Source of the DNA: an uncultured Anaeromusa sp.
Lineage (GTDB): Bacteria; Bacillota; Negativicutes; Anaeromusales; Anaeromusaceae
Length of the DNA stretch: 64,000 bases
Assembly: GCF_963676855.1 (NCBI RefSeq)
Contig: NZ_OY781460.1
Span: 3,160,001 to 3,224,000, forward strand
Direction of reading: 5' to 3'
Positions 45,850 through 54,448 of the stretch are shown piece by piece. The notes beneath the pieces were generated by a model, which did no database searches, was not told where the DNA came from, and worked only from the letters and a program-made list of their open reading frames with translations. Position 1 is the stretch's first letter, and every line of letters starts with the position of its first letter. Both the position numbers and the translations under genes were made by a program.

Positions 45850-46758
45850 TTATTTTATGGAAAACGAAGGAAAATCCAATTCATGATGTTCTTCCAGCCA
45901 CGCACGTGTGCAGTTTACAAAATTACGCGCTGCCGGCGATAAATATTTCAAGGAAATGGCAGCCAAACCAATGGTTCGATAATCTTCATCATGAGCTAAC
46001 GGCACTAACTGAACTCCTTTCGGCAAATGCACCAGCATTAACTGGGGCAAAATACTGATCCCCAGGCCCATTTGGACCATCGCCAAAATGGTCCGTTCTT
46101 CCGCCACTTCATATTGAATACGAAAATTCACTTTGCTTTTCGCTAATACTTTGCGAATATTATCATCACTTCCCCATAAGGGCATGATCAGTCGTTCATT
46201 TTCCAATTCTTTCAACATCAGTTCCCGCCGCTTTCCCAGTGGATGCTCCGGTGGAATTACCACCATCAGCTTGTCGCGTTTCAACGGAATGGCGTCAAAT
46301 TGTTTTGATGCCGGCAACGCCACAAAACCGAAATCCACCACTCTGTGGCTGATCCATTCATTCATTTCATCATATCCGCCCATGCGCGTTTTGACTTCCA
46401 CCGCAGGATGCAGCCGTTGAAATTCGCCTAAAATACCAGGCAGCCAGCGCATAGACACGCTGGCAAGCGTTCCGATGGACACCGTACCGATATCTACTCC
46501 TTTGATAGCAGACGCCTCCTGCCTCAGTAGCTTTTCTTGGTGCAAAATTCCGCGAATGCATTGGAGAATCCGTTCTCCATTGGGCGTCAGCGTCACTCCG
46601 GATCGATCCCGTTTAATCAACGAAAAGCCCAATTCCGCTTCTAGCGTGGTCACTGCATAGCTGACCCCCGACTGGGTCAGATTTAAACGTTCCGCCGCTT
46701 TAGTCAAGCTTCCCGCATCAACAATAGTGGAAAAAATTTCATATTTTGCTAACGACAT
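45850..46758 (-). CDS. LysR-family transcriptional regulator
   Basis: This 302-aa regulator has an N-terminal winged helix-turn-helix (about 1-60, GSLTKAAERLNLTQSGVSYAVTTLE) and a two-lobed periplasmic-binding-like effector domain. The start at 46758 has AGGGAGTG upstream. It is encoded directly before, and in the same direction as, the glutamate fermentation operon, so it is the best candidate regulator of that operon. The inducer is unknown. It is not divergent from its putative target, unlike most LysR genes. Confidence 0.93.
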   Translation of the reverse strand: MSLAKYEIFSTIVDAGSLTKAAERLNLTQSGVSYAVTTLEAELGFSLIKRDRSGVTLTPNGERILQCIRGILHQEKLLRQEASAIKGVDIGTVSIGTLASVSMRWLPGILGEFQRLHPAVEVKTRMGGYDEMNEWISHRVVDFGFVALPASKQFDAIPLKRDKLMVVIPPEHPLGKRRELMLKELENERLIMPLWGSDDNIRKVLAKSKVNFRIQYEVAEERTILAMVQMGLGISILPQLMLVHLPKGVQLVPLAHDEDYRTIGLAAISLKYLSPAARNFVNCTRAWLEEHHELDFPSFSIK

Positions 46759-46794
46759 GCGACACTCCCTATCAAGCTTACTCAACAAGCTCTT

Positions 46795-46841
46795 AAAAAA
46801 GCCTCCTGAAGGCACGATGTTTCGTTACCACCCAGGAGGCT
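46795..46841 (-). terminator. Intrinsic terminator of the M16C peptidase gene
   Basis: On the minus strand, AGCCTCCTG pairs with CAGGAGGCT (9 bp) and six T follow. The 24-nt loop contains GGGTGGTAACG and CGTGCC, vaguely like a T-box end, but no T-box leader surrounds it. Confidence 0.85.
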
Positions 46842-46862
46842 CGCTTGTTGAAAGCAATTTCT

Positions 46863-49775
46863 TTACGAAAAAACAGAAACCAATTTTCCGAACAGGTCTG
46901 CCTGCTCTTGCAACTTGCCGGCATTGCCTACTACGCAAATATGATTGCGCGCCATGCAGGCGCCCACCACCTCTGCCAGTTCCTTAATCTTGGCGGCATT
47001 GGTGCTAAGCACGGCGTCCCGCTCTTGCTGTATTTGTTCCCACGTCAACTCTATCAGCCACATTAGTTCGGCCTTTTCCCCCTTCATCGACGGAGTAAGA
47101 GGCGCATCCAACTGACTCATGGTGCCGATGATGTATTTAGTCATTTCCCGCTCCGATACGGCAAAAGACCGCAAATAGTCTTCCATTTCCCCATACACCT
47201 GCAGCGTTTCCTGCAAATTCGGATCCCGATAGGAAGCAAAGGCCAGATTCCCGTTGCGGTCAAAGCGTGCAAACGCCCCGTAGGCCCCGCCCTGAACACG
47301 AACGCGATTCCAAAGATAGTCAAAGCGCAGCACCGTTTCCAGTACCTTCATGCTGCCTGTATACGCATAGTTCAGTTTGGCAAAATTATAGGCCTTGGCT
47401 ACATATTGCACTTTCCCCGCCGTCATCAGCCCTTCGTTGGCCGCTTGCAGCTCAAAACAATAGGAAACGCTTGGCAGTCCTCCTGCCGGCAATGCCGCGG
47501 CGAACTGCTGCAGCAAAGGTTCCACTTCTGCGTACTGCTCTTCTTCGCAGGTAACGCCCCCTTGCAAACGATCCAGGCAAAACACACGCTGCGCCACTCG
47601 CTGCAGCGCTGCCGACGTTTTTTCCGCCTGATCTGCCCAATTCCGTTCCAAGTCTTCCAAAAAGCGATAATACGTAAAAACGCCGCTTTCATTATAACTT
47701 TCCACAGGAGATACATACGAAAGAACGCGACTGAGCGCTACCGTATGGCCGTATTCCAACATGACCAAGCCCATGCGAGCCTTGCTTTCCGCCACAAGTT
47801 CCTTGAGACGCGCCAGATTGTCGTAGCGGCTGCCTTGGCAAACGCTACGCAGCAGTCGGAAAAGCTGCGGTGCTTTTTGCAGCAGCGCCTTAGATTTTAC
47901 AAGCAAGCGCGGCTTATAGGCCTCTGCGTCATATGCTTTGGGCAACGCCATCGTTTGGTAGGAAATACCCCCTGTGTGCAAATTGATCTCTTTAGCCAGT
48001 TGCTGGTAAGAACCATCGCAGGTATCCACCTTGCCCAAAACGCTGGAAAGCAAAAAGAGATACGGCAAATCCGCCTGCTCGACAGCGGTAGTATCAAAGT
48101 AAAGATTGACATATGCAATGCGGTTCGTAAAAATCGGCTGCAGCAAAACCGGGCGACCTTCCACTTCGCGCTGTTGCTGAGGAATGCGAGCCACCTTCGT
48201 TTCAATATCTTTTAGAGCCAAGAGCGGAATAGATGCCAGCGCTTCTGGACTATCCGGTTTGGTCTGCCTGGCTTTGAGCTGTTTGGTCTGCTCGCAAACA
48301 CGCTGTACTTCAGCAGGCGCAAGCGTTTCCTTGATCTGAGCCAACTTTTGGCGCAACTCTTCCGTGCGGCGCTCCTCCAAGCCAGCTTCCGGCACGGCCG
48401 CCACCAGAACCTGGTGCGAATTGTGCAACAAGCAACGTTCAATAAGCTCCTCAAAATACCGTCCAACCAACCCTTCTTTCATTTTGGCCAAGAGCGGTTC
48501 ATAAGTCAGATGCAGCAAAGGATCGCCGCCATACAGCCAACTGTCCAACATCCGGATATGATAAATCAACCCTTTAGGATGCGAACCAAAATTGGCCTCG
48601 CGCAGTTCAAACTCCTTACGATTGATAGAGGCTTCCAAAAGTTCTTTATCAATCCCTTTATCAACCAGTTCTTGCAGCGTCTGCCGCACTACCTGGCGCA
48701 GCTTAACGCCAGCATCAGCTGCAGCTCCACGCACCAGTATGCTAAATACCGGCTGCACCAACGCGTCTTCATAGCGCCCCAGTACATCTTGGCCGATACC
48801 GGCGGCAATCAGCGCCTGCTTCAACGGCGCTCCCGGCGTACCCAGCAGCAAATGATTCAAAATAGCAAAAGCTAGCCCCAGCTCCGCGTCGCAAGCCTCG
48901 CCTACCACTTGGCTCAGGCCGAAAAACGCCTTACCTTCCTGGCTTTCACTGGCATCGACAGGATACGGCACTACCACCTCCAGCGGCGCCGCAAACGAAC
49001 TCTGTCGCTCGATCTCCGCCACAAAGCCTTCCTGACGCCGGAACCGACTTAGGTAGGCCTCATCTAGAAAAGCCAGCTGTTCTTCAATATTCATCTTGCC
49101 ATACAAATAGATATAGCTGTTCGCCGGATGATAGTAACGGCGGTGAAAATCCAAAAACTGCTCTTGCGTCAGCTGCGGAATAAAATCTGGATCGCCGCCC
49201 GACTCAAAATGATACGTCGTATCCGGAAACAAAGCCTCCAAGGTCTTGCGCTCCACCAGGGATTCCGGCGACGAAAATACGCCCTTCATTTCGTTATATA
49301 CAACGCCCTTGTACGTGAGTTCTCCCTCCGGGGTTTCCAACTCATAGTGCCAGCCTTCTTGCATCAGAACTTCCGGTTGTTCATAAATAACAGGGAAAAA
49401 CACCGCATCTAAATAGACATCCATTAAGTTTTGAAAATCTTTATCATTCTGGCTGGCCACAGGATACATGGTCTTATCTGGAAAGGTCATCGCATTCAAA
49501 AATGTATTCAAAGAGCCTTTGATCAACTCGACAAAAGGCTCTTTCAACGGAAACTTGCGGGAACCGCAAAGAACGGAATGCTCTAAAATGTGCGGTACCC
49601 CGGTATGATCCGCCGGGGGCGTCTTAAAAGTAATGGAAAAGACCTTGTTCTCATCGTCGTTTTCTAAATATACCAGTCTGGCACCGCTTTGCTCATGTTC
49701 ATACGTATAAGCCTTAGAAGCCAGTTCTGCAACAGTCTGTGTTGCTATTAGGCGAAAACCGGATTTCATCATCAT
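46863..49775 (-). CDS. M16C family zinc metallopeptidase (presequence-protease/insulinase-like)
   Basis: This large 970-aa cytoplasmic peptidase is of the PreP/Cym1 type, with four M16 domains in one chain. The inverted zinc motif is H62-I-L-E65-H66, followed by GSRKFPLKEPFVEL. The downstream glutamate of the site lies in YNEMKGVFSSPESL. Relatives degrade short unfolded peptides inside a closed chamber. There are three consecutive ATG codons at the start; the first is used here. The gene is monocistronic, with a terminator behind it and a hairpin-rich gap in front. Confidence 0.93.
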   Translation of the reverse strand: MMMKSGFRLIATQTVAELASKAYTYEHEQSGARLVYLENDDENKVFSITFKTPPADHTGVPHILEHSVLCGSRKFPLKEPFVELIKGSLNTFLNAMTFPDKTMYPVASQNDKDFQNLMDVYLDAVFFPVIYEQPEVLMQEGWHYELETPEGELTYKGVVYNEMKGVFSSPESLVERKTLEALFPDTTYHFESGGDPDFIPQLTQEQFLDFHRRYYHPANSYIYLYGKMNIEEQLAFLDEAYLSRFRRQEGFVAEIERQSSFAAPLEVVVPYPVDASESQEGKAFFGLSQVVGEACDAELGLAFAILNHLLLGTPGAPLKQALIAAGIGQDVLGRYEDALVQPVFSILVRGAAADAGVKLRQVVRQTLQELVDKGIDKELLEASINRKEFELREANFGSHPKGLIYHIRMLDSWLYGGDPLLHLTYEPLLAKMKEGLVGRYFEELIERCLLHNSHQVLVAAVPEAGLEERRTEELRQKLAQIKETLAPAEVQRVCEQTKQLKARQTKPDSPEALASIPLLALKDIETKVARIPQQQREVEGRPVLLQPIFTNRIAYVNLYFDTTAVEQADLPYLFLLSSVLGKVDTCDGSYQQLAKEINLHTGGISYQTMALPKAYDAEAYKPRLLVKSKALLQKAPQLFRLLRSVCQGSRYDNLARLKELVAESKARMGLVMLEYGHTVALSRVLSYVSPVESYNESGVFTYYRFLEDLERNWADQAEKTSAALQRVAQRVFCLDRLQGGVTCEEEQYAEVEPLLQQFAAALPAGGLPSVSYCFELQAANEGLMTAGKVQYVAKAYNFAKLNYAYTGSMKVLETVLRFDYLWNRVRVQGGAYGAFARFDRNGNLAFASYRDPNLQETLQVYGEMEDYLRSFAVSEREMTKYIIGTMSQLDAPLTPSMKGEKAELMWLIELTWEQIQQERDAVLSTNAAKIKELAEVVGACMARNHICVVGNAGKLQEQADLFGKLVSVFS

Positions 49776-50032
49776 TATCTACCTCATCTTCGTAAAAATG
49801 GCGCTTTTAGTAACCAATTCTACTTGAGGCGTCTCTTTCCTGCTTAAGTAATAAGAAAAACCAGAGGGCAGGGGGCGAACAGGAGTCACGATGACGGCGC
49901 TGGATGCGCCTGACAGTACGTGATGTACCTAATGCCGGATGCGCCATGGACGGCATAGCATCCGGCCTCCTCACGGAAGGCATGACAACCGACGTCCGCC
50001 TGAAGGCACGACAGAGATTGCAAAAATATAAA
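49776..50032. repeat. Hairpin-rich intergenic region between the M16C gene and phoU
   Basis: No gene is supported here. There are three dyads in a row on the plus strand: GGCGC-N5-GCGCC (49896-49910), GTAC-N5-GTAC (49916-49928) and GCCGGATGC-N15-GCATCCGGC (49934-49966). GGATGCGCC occurs twice. A 12-bp direct repeat with one mismatch (GAAGGCATGACA and GAAGGCACGACA) starts at 49976 and 50002. It looks like a composite extragenic repeat. Confidence 0.45.
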
Positions 50033-50056
50033 GAAAAACCGCTAACGCGGTTTTTC
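50033..50056 (-). terminator. Terminator after phoU
   Basis: A 10-bp stem (GAAAAACCGC with GCGGTTTTTC) and TAAC loop lie 15 nt past the phoU stop codon. Its A/T-rich arms could work in both directions. Confidence 0.75.
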
Positions 50057-50071
50057 TTGCAAGTTCACTCT

Positions 50072-50740
50072 TTAGTTTTTATGCAACCGCTGCCCAGTTT
50101 GCAGATAGATGACCCATTCGGCGATATTCGTCGTATGGTCGGCTACGCGTTCCAAATAGCGCGCTACAAAGATAAGCTGCGTCGCGTCATTAATGACCGC
50201 CGGATCTGCCAGCATGTAGGTTAAAAGTTCTCGAAACAGCTGGTTATACAAAGCGTCCACTTCATCATCCGCCTGGCAAACTTTATCCGCCAATTCCACG
50301 TCCATATTCACATATGCCGTCAGAGCGTCACGCAGCATCTGCGTCGCCAAGCCGGCCATACGCGGTATGTCCAGGAGCGGCTTGATATGGCCATTGCCGC
50401 CTTCACCCAAGCGTTTAGCAATTTTGGCAATATCAAAAGCATGATCGCCAATGCGTTCCAGATCGGTGCTAATCTTGAGCCCTGTGCTAAGTATACGCAG
50501 ATCTTTAGCCAACGGCTGCTGTCTGGCAATGAGCACCACGCAGCGCTCTTCCAAAAGGAGCTCCAACTCGTCGATGGCGTCATCACCTTGAATAACCTGG
50601 CAAGCCAGTTCCATGTCCAAATCCACCAGCGCCTGAATAGAACGCTCAATCGCCGTAATTACCATCTGTCCCATTTGTAAAATATCATTGCGCACACCTT
50701 GAAGTTCATAGTCATAATTATGACGCGTCGAAGTATTCAT
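50072..50740 (-). CDS. phoU: Phosphate transport system regulator PhoU
   Basis: PhoU is a helical adaptor that couples the Pst transporter to PhoR and restrains both under phosphate excess. The start at 50740 (MNTSTRHNYDYEL) follows AGGAGG by 6 nt and gives 222 aa. Two PhoU repeats are visible, each with the E-R-I-(A/G)-D-H signature (LERIGDHAFDIAK and LERVADHTTNIAE). It is coupled to pstB, whose stop codon lies 19 nt before. Confidence 0.97.
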   Translation of the reverse strand: MNTSTRHNYDYELQGVRNDILQMGQMVITAIERSIQALVDLDMELACQVIQGDDAIDELELLLEERCVVLIARQQPLAKDLRILSTGLKISTDLERIGDHAFDIAKIAKRLGEGGNGHIKPLLDIPRMAGLATQMLRDALTAYVNMDVELADKVCQADDEVDALYNQLFRELLTYMLADPAVINDATQLIFVARYLERVADHTTNIAEWVIYLQTGQRLHKN

Positions 50741-50759
50741 ATCCATCCTCCTCAGTTTT

Positions 50760-51515
50760 TCAGCCAAATCTGCCTGTAATATAGTCTTCAGTACGTTGAT
50801 CCTGAGGACGGGTAAAAATCACATCGGTCTGATCATGTTCCACCAAGTCTCCATTGAGGAAAAACCCGGTATAGTCCGATATCCGAGCTGCCTGTTGCAT
50901 GTTATGCGTAACAATGATGATGGTATAGCGTTGCTTCAGCTCTGATACCAACTCTTCAATCTTCATGGTTGAAATCGGATCCAACGCCGAGCACGGCTCA
51001 TCCATGAGCAATACTTCAGGCTCTACCGCCAGCAAGCGAGCAATGCAAAGACGCTGCTGCTGACCGCCTGACAAGCCCAGCGCCGAAGAATGCAAGCGGT
51101 CTTTCACTTCATCCCAAAGAGCGGAACCGCGCAAGCTGCGCTCCACCAGCTCATCCAGCACACTTTTCTTGTTATTTCCATGGATCCGAGGTCCATAGGC
51201 CACATTATCGTAAATGGACATAGGAAACGGATTAGGACGCTGGAAGACCATGCCTACGCGTTTGCGCAGCATGACCACATCGGTGTCGGGATGATAGATG
51301 GAGTTGCCGTCAAGCAACACTTCCCCTTCAATACGTACGTTTTCAATCAGATCATTCATACGATTCAGCGTGCGCAAAAATGTCGACTTCCCGCAACCGG
51401 AAGGACCAATCAAAGCCAGGACACTGTTTTTTTCAACTCCTAAGGTAACCTTCTTCAGCGCTAGCGACTCCCCGTAATATAGTTTTAGCTTGTTAGCTTG
51501 AATCTTGTTGCTCAT
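50760..51515 (-). CDS. pstB: Phosphate ABC transporter ATPase PstB
   Basis: PstB is the ATPase subunit that powers PstCA. From the start at 51515 (AGGAGG 10 nt upstream) it has 251 aa. Walker A is GPSGCGKST (37-45), the ABC signature LSGGQQQR, and Walker [14 protein letters not shown]. It is separated from pstSCA by about 24 kb but carries its own Pho-box promoter, so coordinated expression is preserved. Confidence 0.97.
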   Translation of the reverse strand: MSNKIQANKLKLYYGESLALKKVTLGVEKNSVLALIGPSGCGKSTFLRTLNRMNDLIENVRIEGEVLLDGNSIYHPDTDVVMLRKRVGMVFQRPNPFPMSIYDNVAYGPRIHGNNKKSVLDELVERSLRGSALWDEVKDRLHSSALGLSGGQQQRLCIARLLAVEPEVLLMDEPCSALDPISTMKIEELVSELKQRYTIIIVTHNMQQAARISDYTGFFLNGDLVEHDQTDVIFTRPQDQRTEDYITGRFG

Positions 51516-51566
51516 GGTATGGCATCCTCCTGCTTGCTTAGCCAAGGCTAAACTCTTCTCATTTGC

Positions 51567-51610
51567 ACTATACCATAAAAATTTTCGCGTTACTGTTAAG
51601 TTTGGATTAA
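51567..51610 (-). promoter_or_regulatory. Pho box and promoter of pstB-phoU
   Basis: On the minus strand, TTAATC (51605-51610) and TTAACA (51594-51599) are spaced with an 11-bp period. After 21 nt comes TATAGT with an upstream TGG (51567-51572). There are fewer repeats than at pstS and pstC, but the geometry is nearly the same. Confidence 0.65.
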
Positions 51611-51617
51611 TAAAAAC

Positions 51618-51643
51618 AGGACACCTGATTTCTCAGATGTCCT
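51618..51643 (-). terminator. Intrinsic terminator of the phoP-like gene
   Basis: On the minus strand, AGGACATCTGA pairs with TCAGGTGTCCT (11 bp, one G-T) around a GAAA tetraloop and is followed by GTTTTTATT. The 5' arm includes the phoP stop codon, and the element abuts the pstB Pho box. Confidence 0.85.
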
Positions 51644-52334
51644 GAAAACGATAGCCTACGCCTCGCACGGTTTCGATAGCCTCTGCCACCTCTGGCGCCG
51701 CCGCCAGTTTGGCTCGCAAATGACGCACATGCACATCTACGGTTCGAGTGTCGCCAAAATATTCATAACCCCATACCTTTTCCAGCAGCTGCTCTCGGCT
51801 GAACACGCGGTCCGTGTTGGTAATAAAAAGCTTCAGCAGTTCATATTCCTTCGGAGTCAGTTCCAGTTTCTCCTTACCCAACCAAGCTTCGTAGCGACTG
51901 AAGTTCATCTTCAAGACTCCCATGGATATCTCACTATGTCCATGGCTCCCTTTTTGACTGCGTCGCAACACGGCCTTGACGCGAGCCATCAATTCCCGTA
52001 AGCCAAAAGGCTTCGTCTGATAATCATCCGCCCCCAGCTCCAGGCCCAGCACTTTATCTACTTCTTCATTCTTAGCCGTCAGCATAATGATGGGGATGCC
52101 GGCAGTTCCCTGTTGTCCTTTGATCCTGCGGCACACTTCCAAGCCATCCATACCTGGAAGCATCAAATCAAGCAACACTAAGTCGGGCCGTTGCTGCTTG
52201 ATCAGTTGCAATGCCTCTAAGCCGTCCGCCGCTTCCGACACCACATATCCTTCTTTTTGAAGATTAAAGCGTAACAGCTCCCGAATGGAAGCCTCATCAT
52301 CTACAATTAAAATGCTGCCCATCATTCCATTCAC
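51633..52334 (-). CDS. phoP: PhoP/PhoB-type response regulator
   Basis: This 233-aa OmpR-family regulator has a receiver domain (about 6-120) with phospho-acceptor D56 in LVLLDLMLPG and the signalling lysine in DYQTKPFGL. A winged helix C-terminal DNA-binding domain follows (VFSREQLLEKVWGYEYFGDTRTVDVHVRHLR). It is the expected partner of the PhoR kinase encoded at 29-31 kb and the expected reader of the three Pho boxes. The start is the ATG at 52334 with AAGGG upstream; ATG codons 9 and 12 nt later are possible. Confidence 0.9.
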   Translation of the reverse strand: MNGMMGSILIVDDEASIRELLRFNLQKEGYVVSEAADGLEALQLIKQQRPDLVLLDLMLPGMDGLEVCRRIKGQQGTAGIPIIMLTAKNEEVDKVLGLELGADDYQTKPFGLRELMARVKAVLRRSQKGSHGHSEISMGVLKMNFSRYEAWLGKEKLELTPKEYELLKLFITNTDRVFSREQLLEKVWGYEYFGDTRTVDVHVRHLRAKLAAAPEVAEAIETVRGVGYRFQDI

Positions 52335-52450
52335 TGCCCTTTCTTGCTTTTTGCCATGTTCTCCTGAAACCCTGCTGTAACCAATTCAGTTCTTCTTTGC
52401 TGCATCAGGCGCCTCAAGGCAGCATGACATTCACAACTTTCGAGAAAAAA

Positions 52451-52473
52451 AACCAGGCCATGACAGCCTGGTT
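52451..52473 (-). terminator. Intrinsic terminator after the HU gene
   Basis: An 8-bp stem (AACCAGGC with GCCTGGTT) is followed by a run of eight T on the minus strand. Confidence 0.9.
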
Positions 52474-52492
52474 TTTTGACAATCACGATTCC

Positions 52493-52768
52493 TTATTTAT
52501 TAACGCTGTCTTTAAGAGCTTTGCCAGCTTTAAATACAGGGTTTTTAGACGCAGGAATTTTAATTTCAGCGCCGGTCTGCGGATTACGGCCGGTACGAGC
52601 TTCACGAGCTTTTACTTCAAAAGTGCCAAAGCCAATGACCTGTACTTTTTCTTCCTTGGCAAGAGCTTCTTCGATGCTTGCAAATACCGCATTCAGGGCT
52701 TTTTCCGCATCCTTTTTGGTCATGGCTGTCTTCTCGGCCACACTGGCCACCAATTCAGTCTTGTTCAC
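52493..52768 (-). CDS. hup: HU-family DNA-binding protein
   Basis: HU is a 91-aa histone-like nucleoid protein. The start is a GTG at 52768 preceded by AAGGGGGA. It gives the family N-terminus (V/M)NKTELV. The DNA-binding arm has [16 protein letters not shown] perfect dyad (TGACGGCA-A-TGCCGTCA, 52793-52809) lies just upstream of the ribosome site. The yabN-hup arrangement is common in Firmicutes, where rqcP usually follows; none is seen here. Confidence 0.96.
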   Translation of the reverse strand: MNKTELVASVAEKTAMTKKDAEKALNAVFASIEEALAKEEKVQVIGFGTFEVKAREARTGRNPQTGAEIKIPASKNPVFKAGKALKDSVNK

Positions 52769-52926
52769 AAATCCATCCCCCTTGTCTTTTTTTGACGGCA
52801 ATGCCGTCAGCGCGCTTTAGCAAAATAAGCGCCTTGATTTCATGATTGCGAATAAGTGTATTCGCTACGCGCCGCCAGATTCCTCTATCCTTTGGAAAAA
52901 AAACGCTATTTTATCGCATATTTTCT

Positions 52927-54372
52927 CTATTCTAAGGCTTTTGCCGCATTCCACAGAGCATCCAACTCCGTTAACGAAGATTGCTCCCAAGAAACTCCTT
53001 TTTCTTGTAACTGTTTCTCAATAAAGCCAAAGCGTTTTTCAAACTTCAAGCAAGCCTTCAAAAGAGCGGTTTCCGGTTCCACATGCAAGAACCGAGCCAA
53101 ATTGACCATCGCAAACAAAGCATCACCTAATTCGTCTTCTTGAGCAGCTTCGCTGGCCGCCTCGCGCAACTCCTGAAGCTCTTCAGCAACCTTCGCCCAG
53201 ACCGGTTCCACATCCGGCCAGTCAAAGCCCACCTTAGCCGCCTTGCCTTGCAATTTGCAAGCCTTAAGCAACGCCGGAAATTCACGGGGAACGCCGTCTA
53301 GAACACCGGCGCGATCTTTTTCCTCGCGTTTGATACGCTCCCAGTTACGCAAAACTTCCGCCGCATCGGCAACGGTAATTTCGCCAAATACATGGGGATG
53401 ACGCCGCACCATTTTATCTACTACGCCGTCAATCACTTCCTGCATAGAAAAACGTCCGTTTTCTTCGGCAATGCGGGCGTGAAACACAACTTGCAACAAA
53501 AGGTCTCCCAGTTCCTCGCAGAGAAGCTCCATGTCGTCTTTTTCGATCGCTTCCAAGACTTCATAGGTCTCCTCCAACAGATACCGCCGCAGCGAACGGT
53601 GATCCTGCTGCCGATCCCAAACACACCCTTCGGGTGAACGAAGCACGTCCATAACTTCCGTCAAGGCGTCTAGCTCAAAAGGTTCCACTTCCTTTTTGGC
53701 ATTCAAGGCAGGCACATAAATCGAAGTCAAATGATCAATATCTTTCTGCCGGTCCAGCTCGCATAACGGTATAGAGCGAACGCTCTCATCTGCCAAACCC
53801 AAGTGATTAACCAACTCGACTTGGTAATCGTCTCCATAGTGTTCCATCAGCGTCAGTTTGACGTCTGAAGCCACCTGGCGGTTGTAGACTTGCGTAACAA
53901 CCAGCCCTGTCGGAAGCGCGCCGCAGCAAACACGTTCTAAATCTGCCGCATCCAAAATAGTCAGGCCGTTAATCGGATCCACGCCCAAGCGTACGCAAAG
54001 GATTTCCACAAAGCTCATGCCTGGAAGCACTTCCACGGAAATATTCCAAGCCGGCGCCTGTTCGCAAAGGATCTGCACAGTCCGCTCCGCTACGACCGGA
54101 CTGCCTGGCACAGCATATACCACGTCTGCTATTTCGGCGCGGCGCAGTACATCCACCGTAATCGTTTGGTAAACCGCCTCAAAAGAGCTTTCTGTTTCAT
54201 ACACTTCGTCATAGGTTAAAAACGCAAGCCCTAACCGCTCCAGCTCCGCTACCGTAGGGTGGCGGCCAGTACGCAGCAAAAGACACGAGGTCTCCTGCAT
54301 AGCCTTTACAGCCCCCAATGTCAGTAAATCCGCATTACCAGGTCCCAAACCGACGATTGTCAATTTTCCCAT
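52927..54372 (-). CDS. yabN: Tetrapyrrole methylase / MazG nucleoside triphosphate pyrophosphohydrolase fusion (YabN)
   Basis: This 481-aa two-domain protein starts at 54372 (GAGGAGG upstream). The N-terminal tetrapyrrole (corrin/porphyrin) methylase-like domain (1-230) has the glycine loop VGLGPGNADLLT and VVYAVPGSPVVAE. The C-terminal MazG domain (about 250-481) has EETYEVLEAIEKDD and EELGDLLLQVVFHARIAEE, the EExxE/ExxD metal sites of NTP pyrophosphatases that clear damaged nucleotides. The role of the methylase half is unknown even in well-studied relatives. Confidence 0.95.
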   Translation of the reverse strand: MGKLTIVGLGPGNADLLTLGAVKAMQETSCLLLRTGRHPTVAELERLGLAFLTYDEVYETESSFEAVYQTITVDVLRRAEIADVVYAVPGSPVVAERTVQILCEQAPAWNISVEVLPGMSFVEILCVRLGVDPINGLTILDAADLERVCCGALPTGLVVTQVYNRQVASDVKLTLMEHYGDDYQVELVNHLGLADESVRSIPLCELDRQKDIDHLTSIYVPALNAKKEVEPFELDALTEVMDVLRSPEGCVWDRQQDHRSLRRYLLEETYEVLEAIEKDDMELLCEELGDLLLQVVFHARIAEENGRFSMQEVIDGVVDKMVRRHPHVFGEITVADAAEVLRNWERIKREEKDRAGVLDGVPREFPALLKACKLQGKAAKVGFDWPDVEPVWAKVAEELQELREAASEAAQEDELGDALFAMVNLARFLHVEPETALLKACLKFEKRFGFIEKQLQEKGVSWEQSSLTELDALWNAAKALE

Positions 54373-54448
54373 GGTACACGCCTCCTCAACAGCCAAGGCA
54401 GCTATGAAACAGCCTCTCTTGACCGGAGTTTCTCTTTTCGTTTAGCTC

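Noticed and set aside
46795..46841. T-box-like end (GGGTGGTAACG ... CGTGCC) before the lysR-like gene
   Set aside because: There is no upstream T-box leader with stem I or specifier loop, because the peptidase coding region ends just before it. The hairpin is fully explained as the peptidase terminator.
49904..50224. Plus-strand open frame of about 106 codons overlapping phoU
   Set aside because: It has no ribosome site, overlaps a well-supported gene on the other strand, and its composition reflects the hairpin repeats.
52793..52809. Dyad TGACGGCA-A-TGCCGTCA upstream of the HU gene
   Set aside because: It is perfect but short and directly abuts the ribosome site. There is no evidence of an operator beyond symmetry, so it is noted only in the HU entry.
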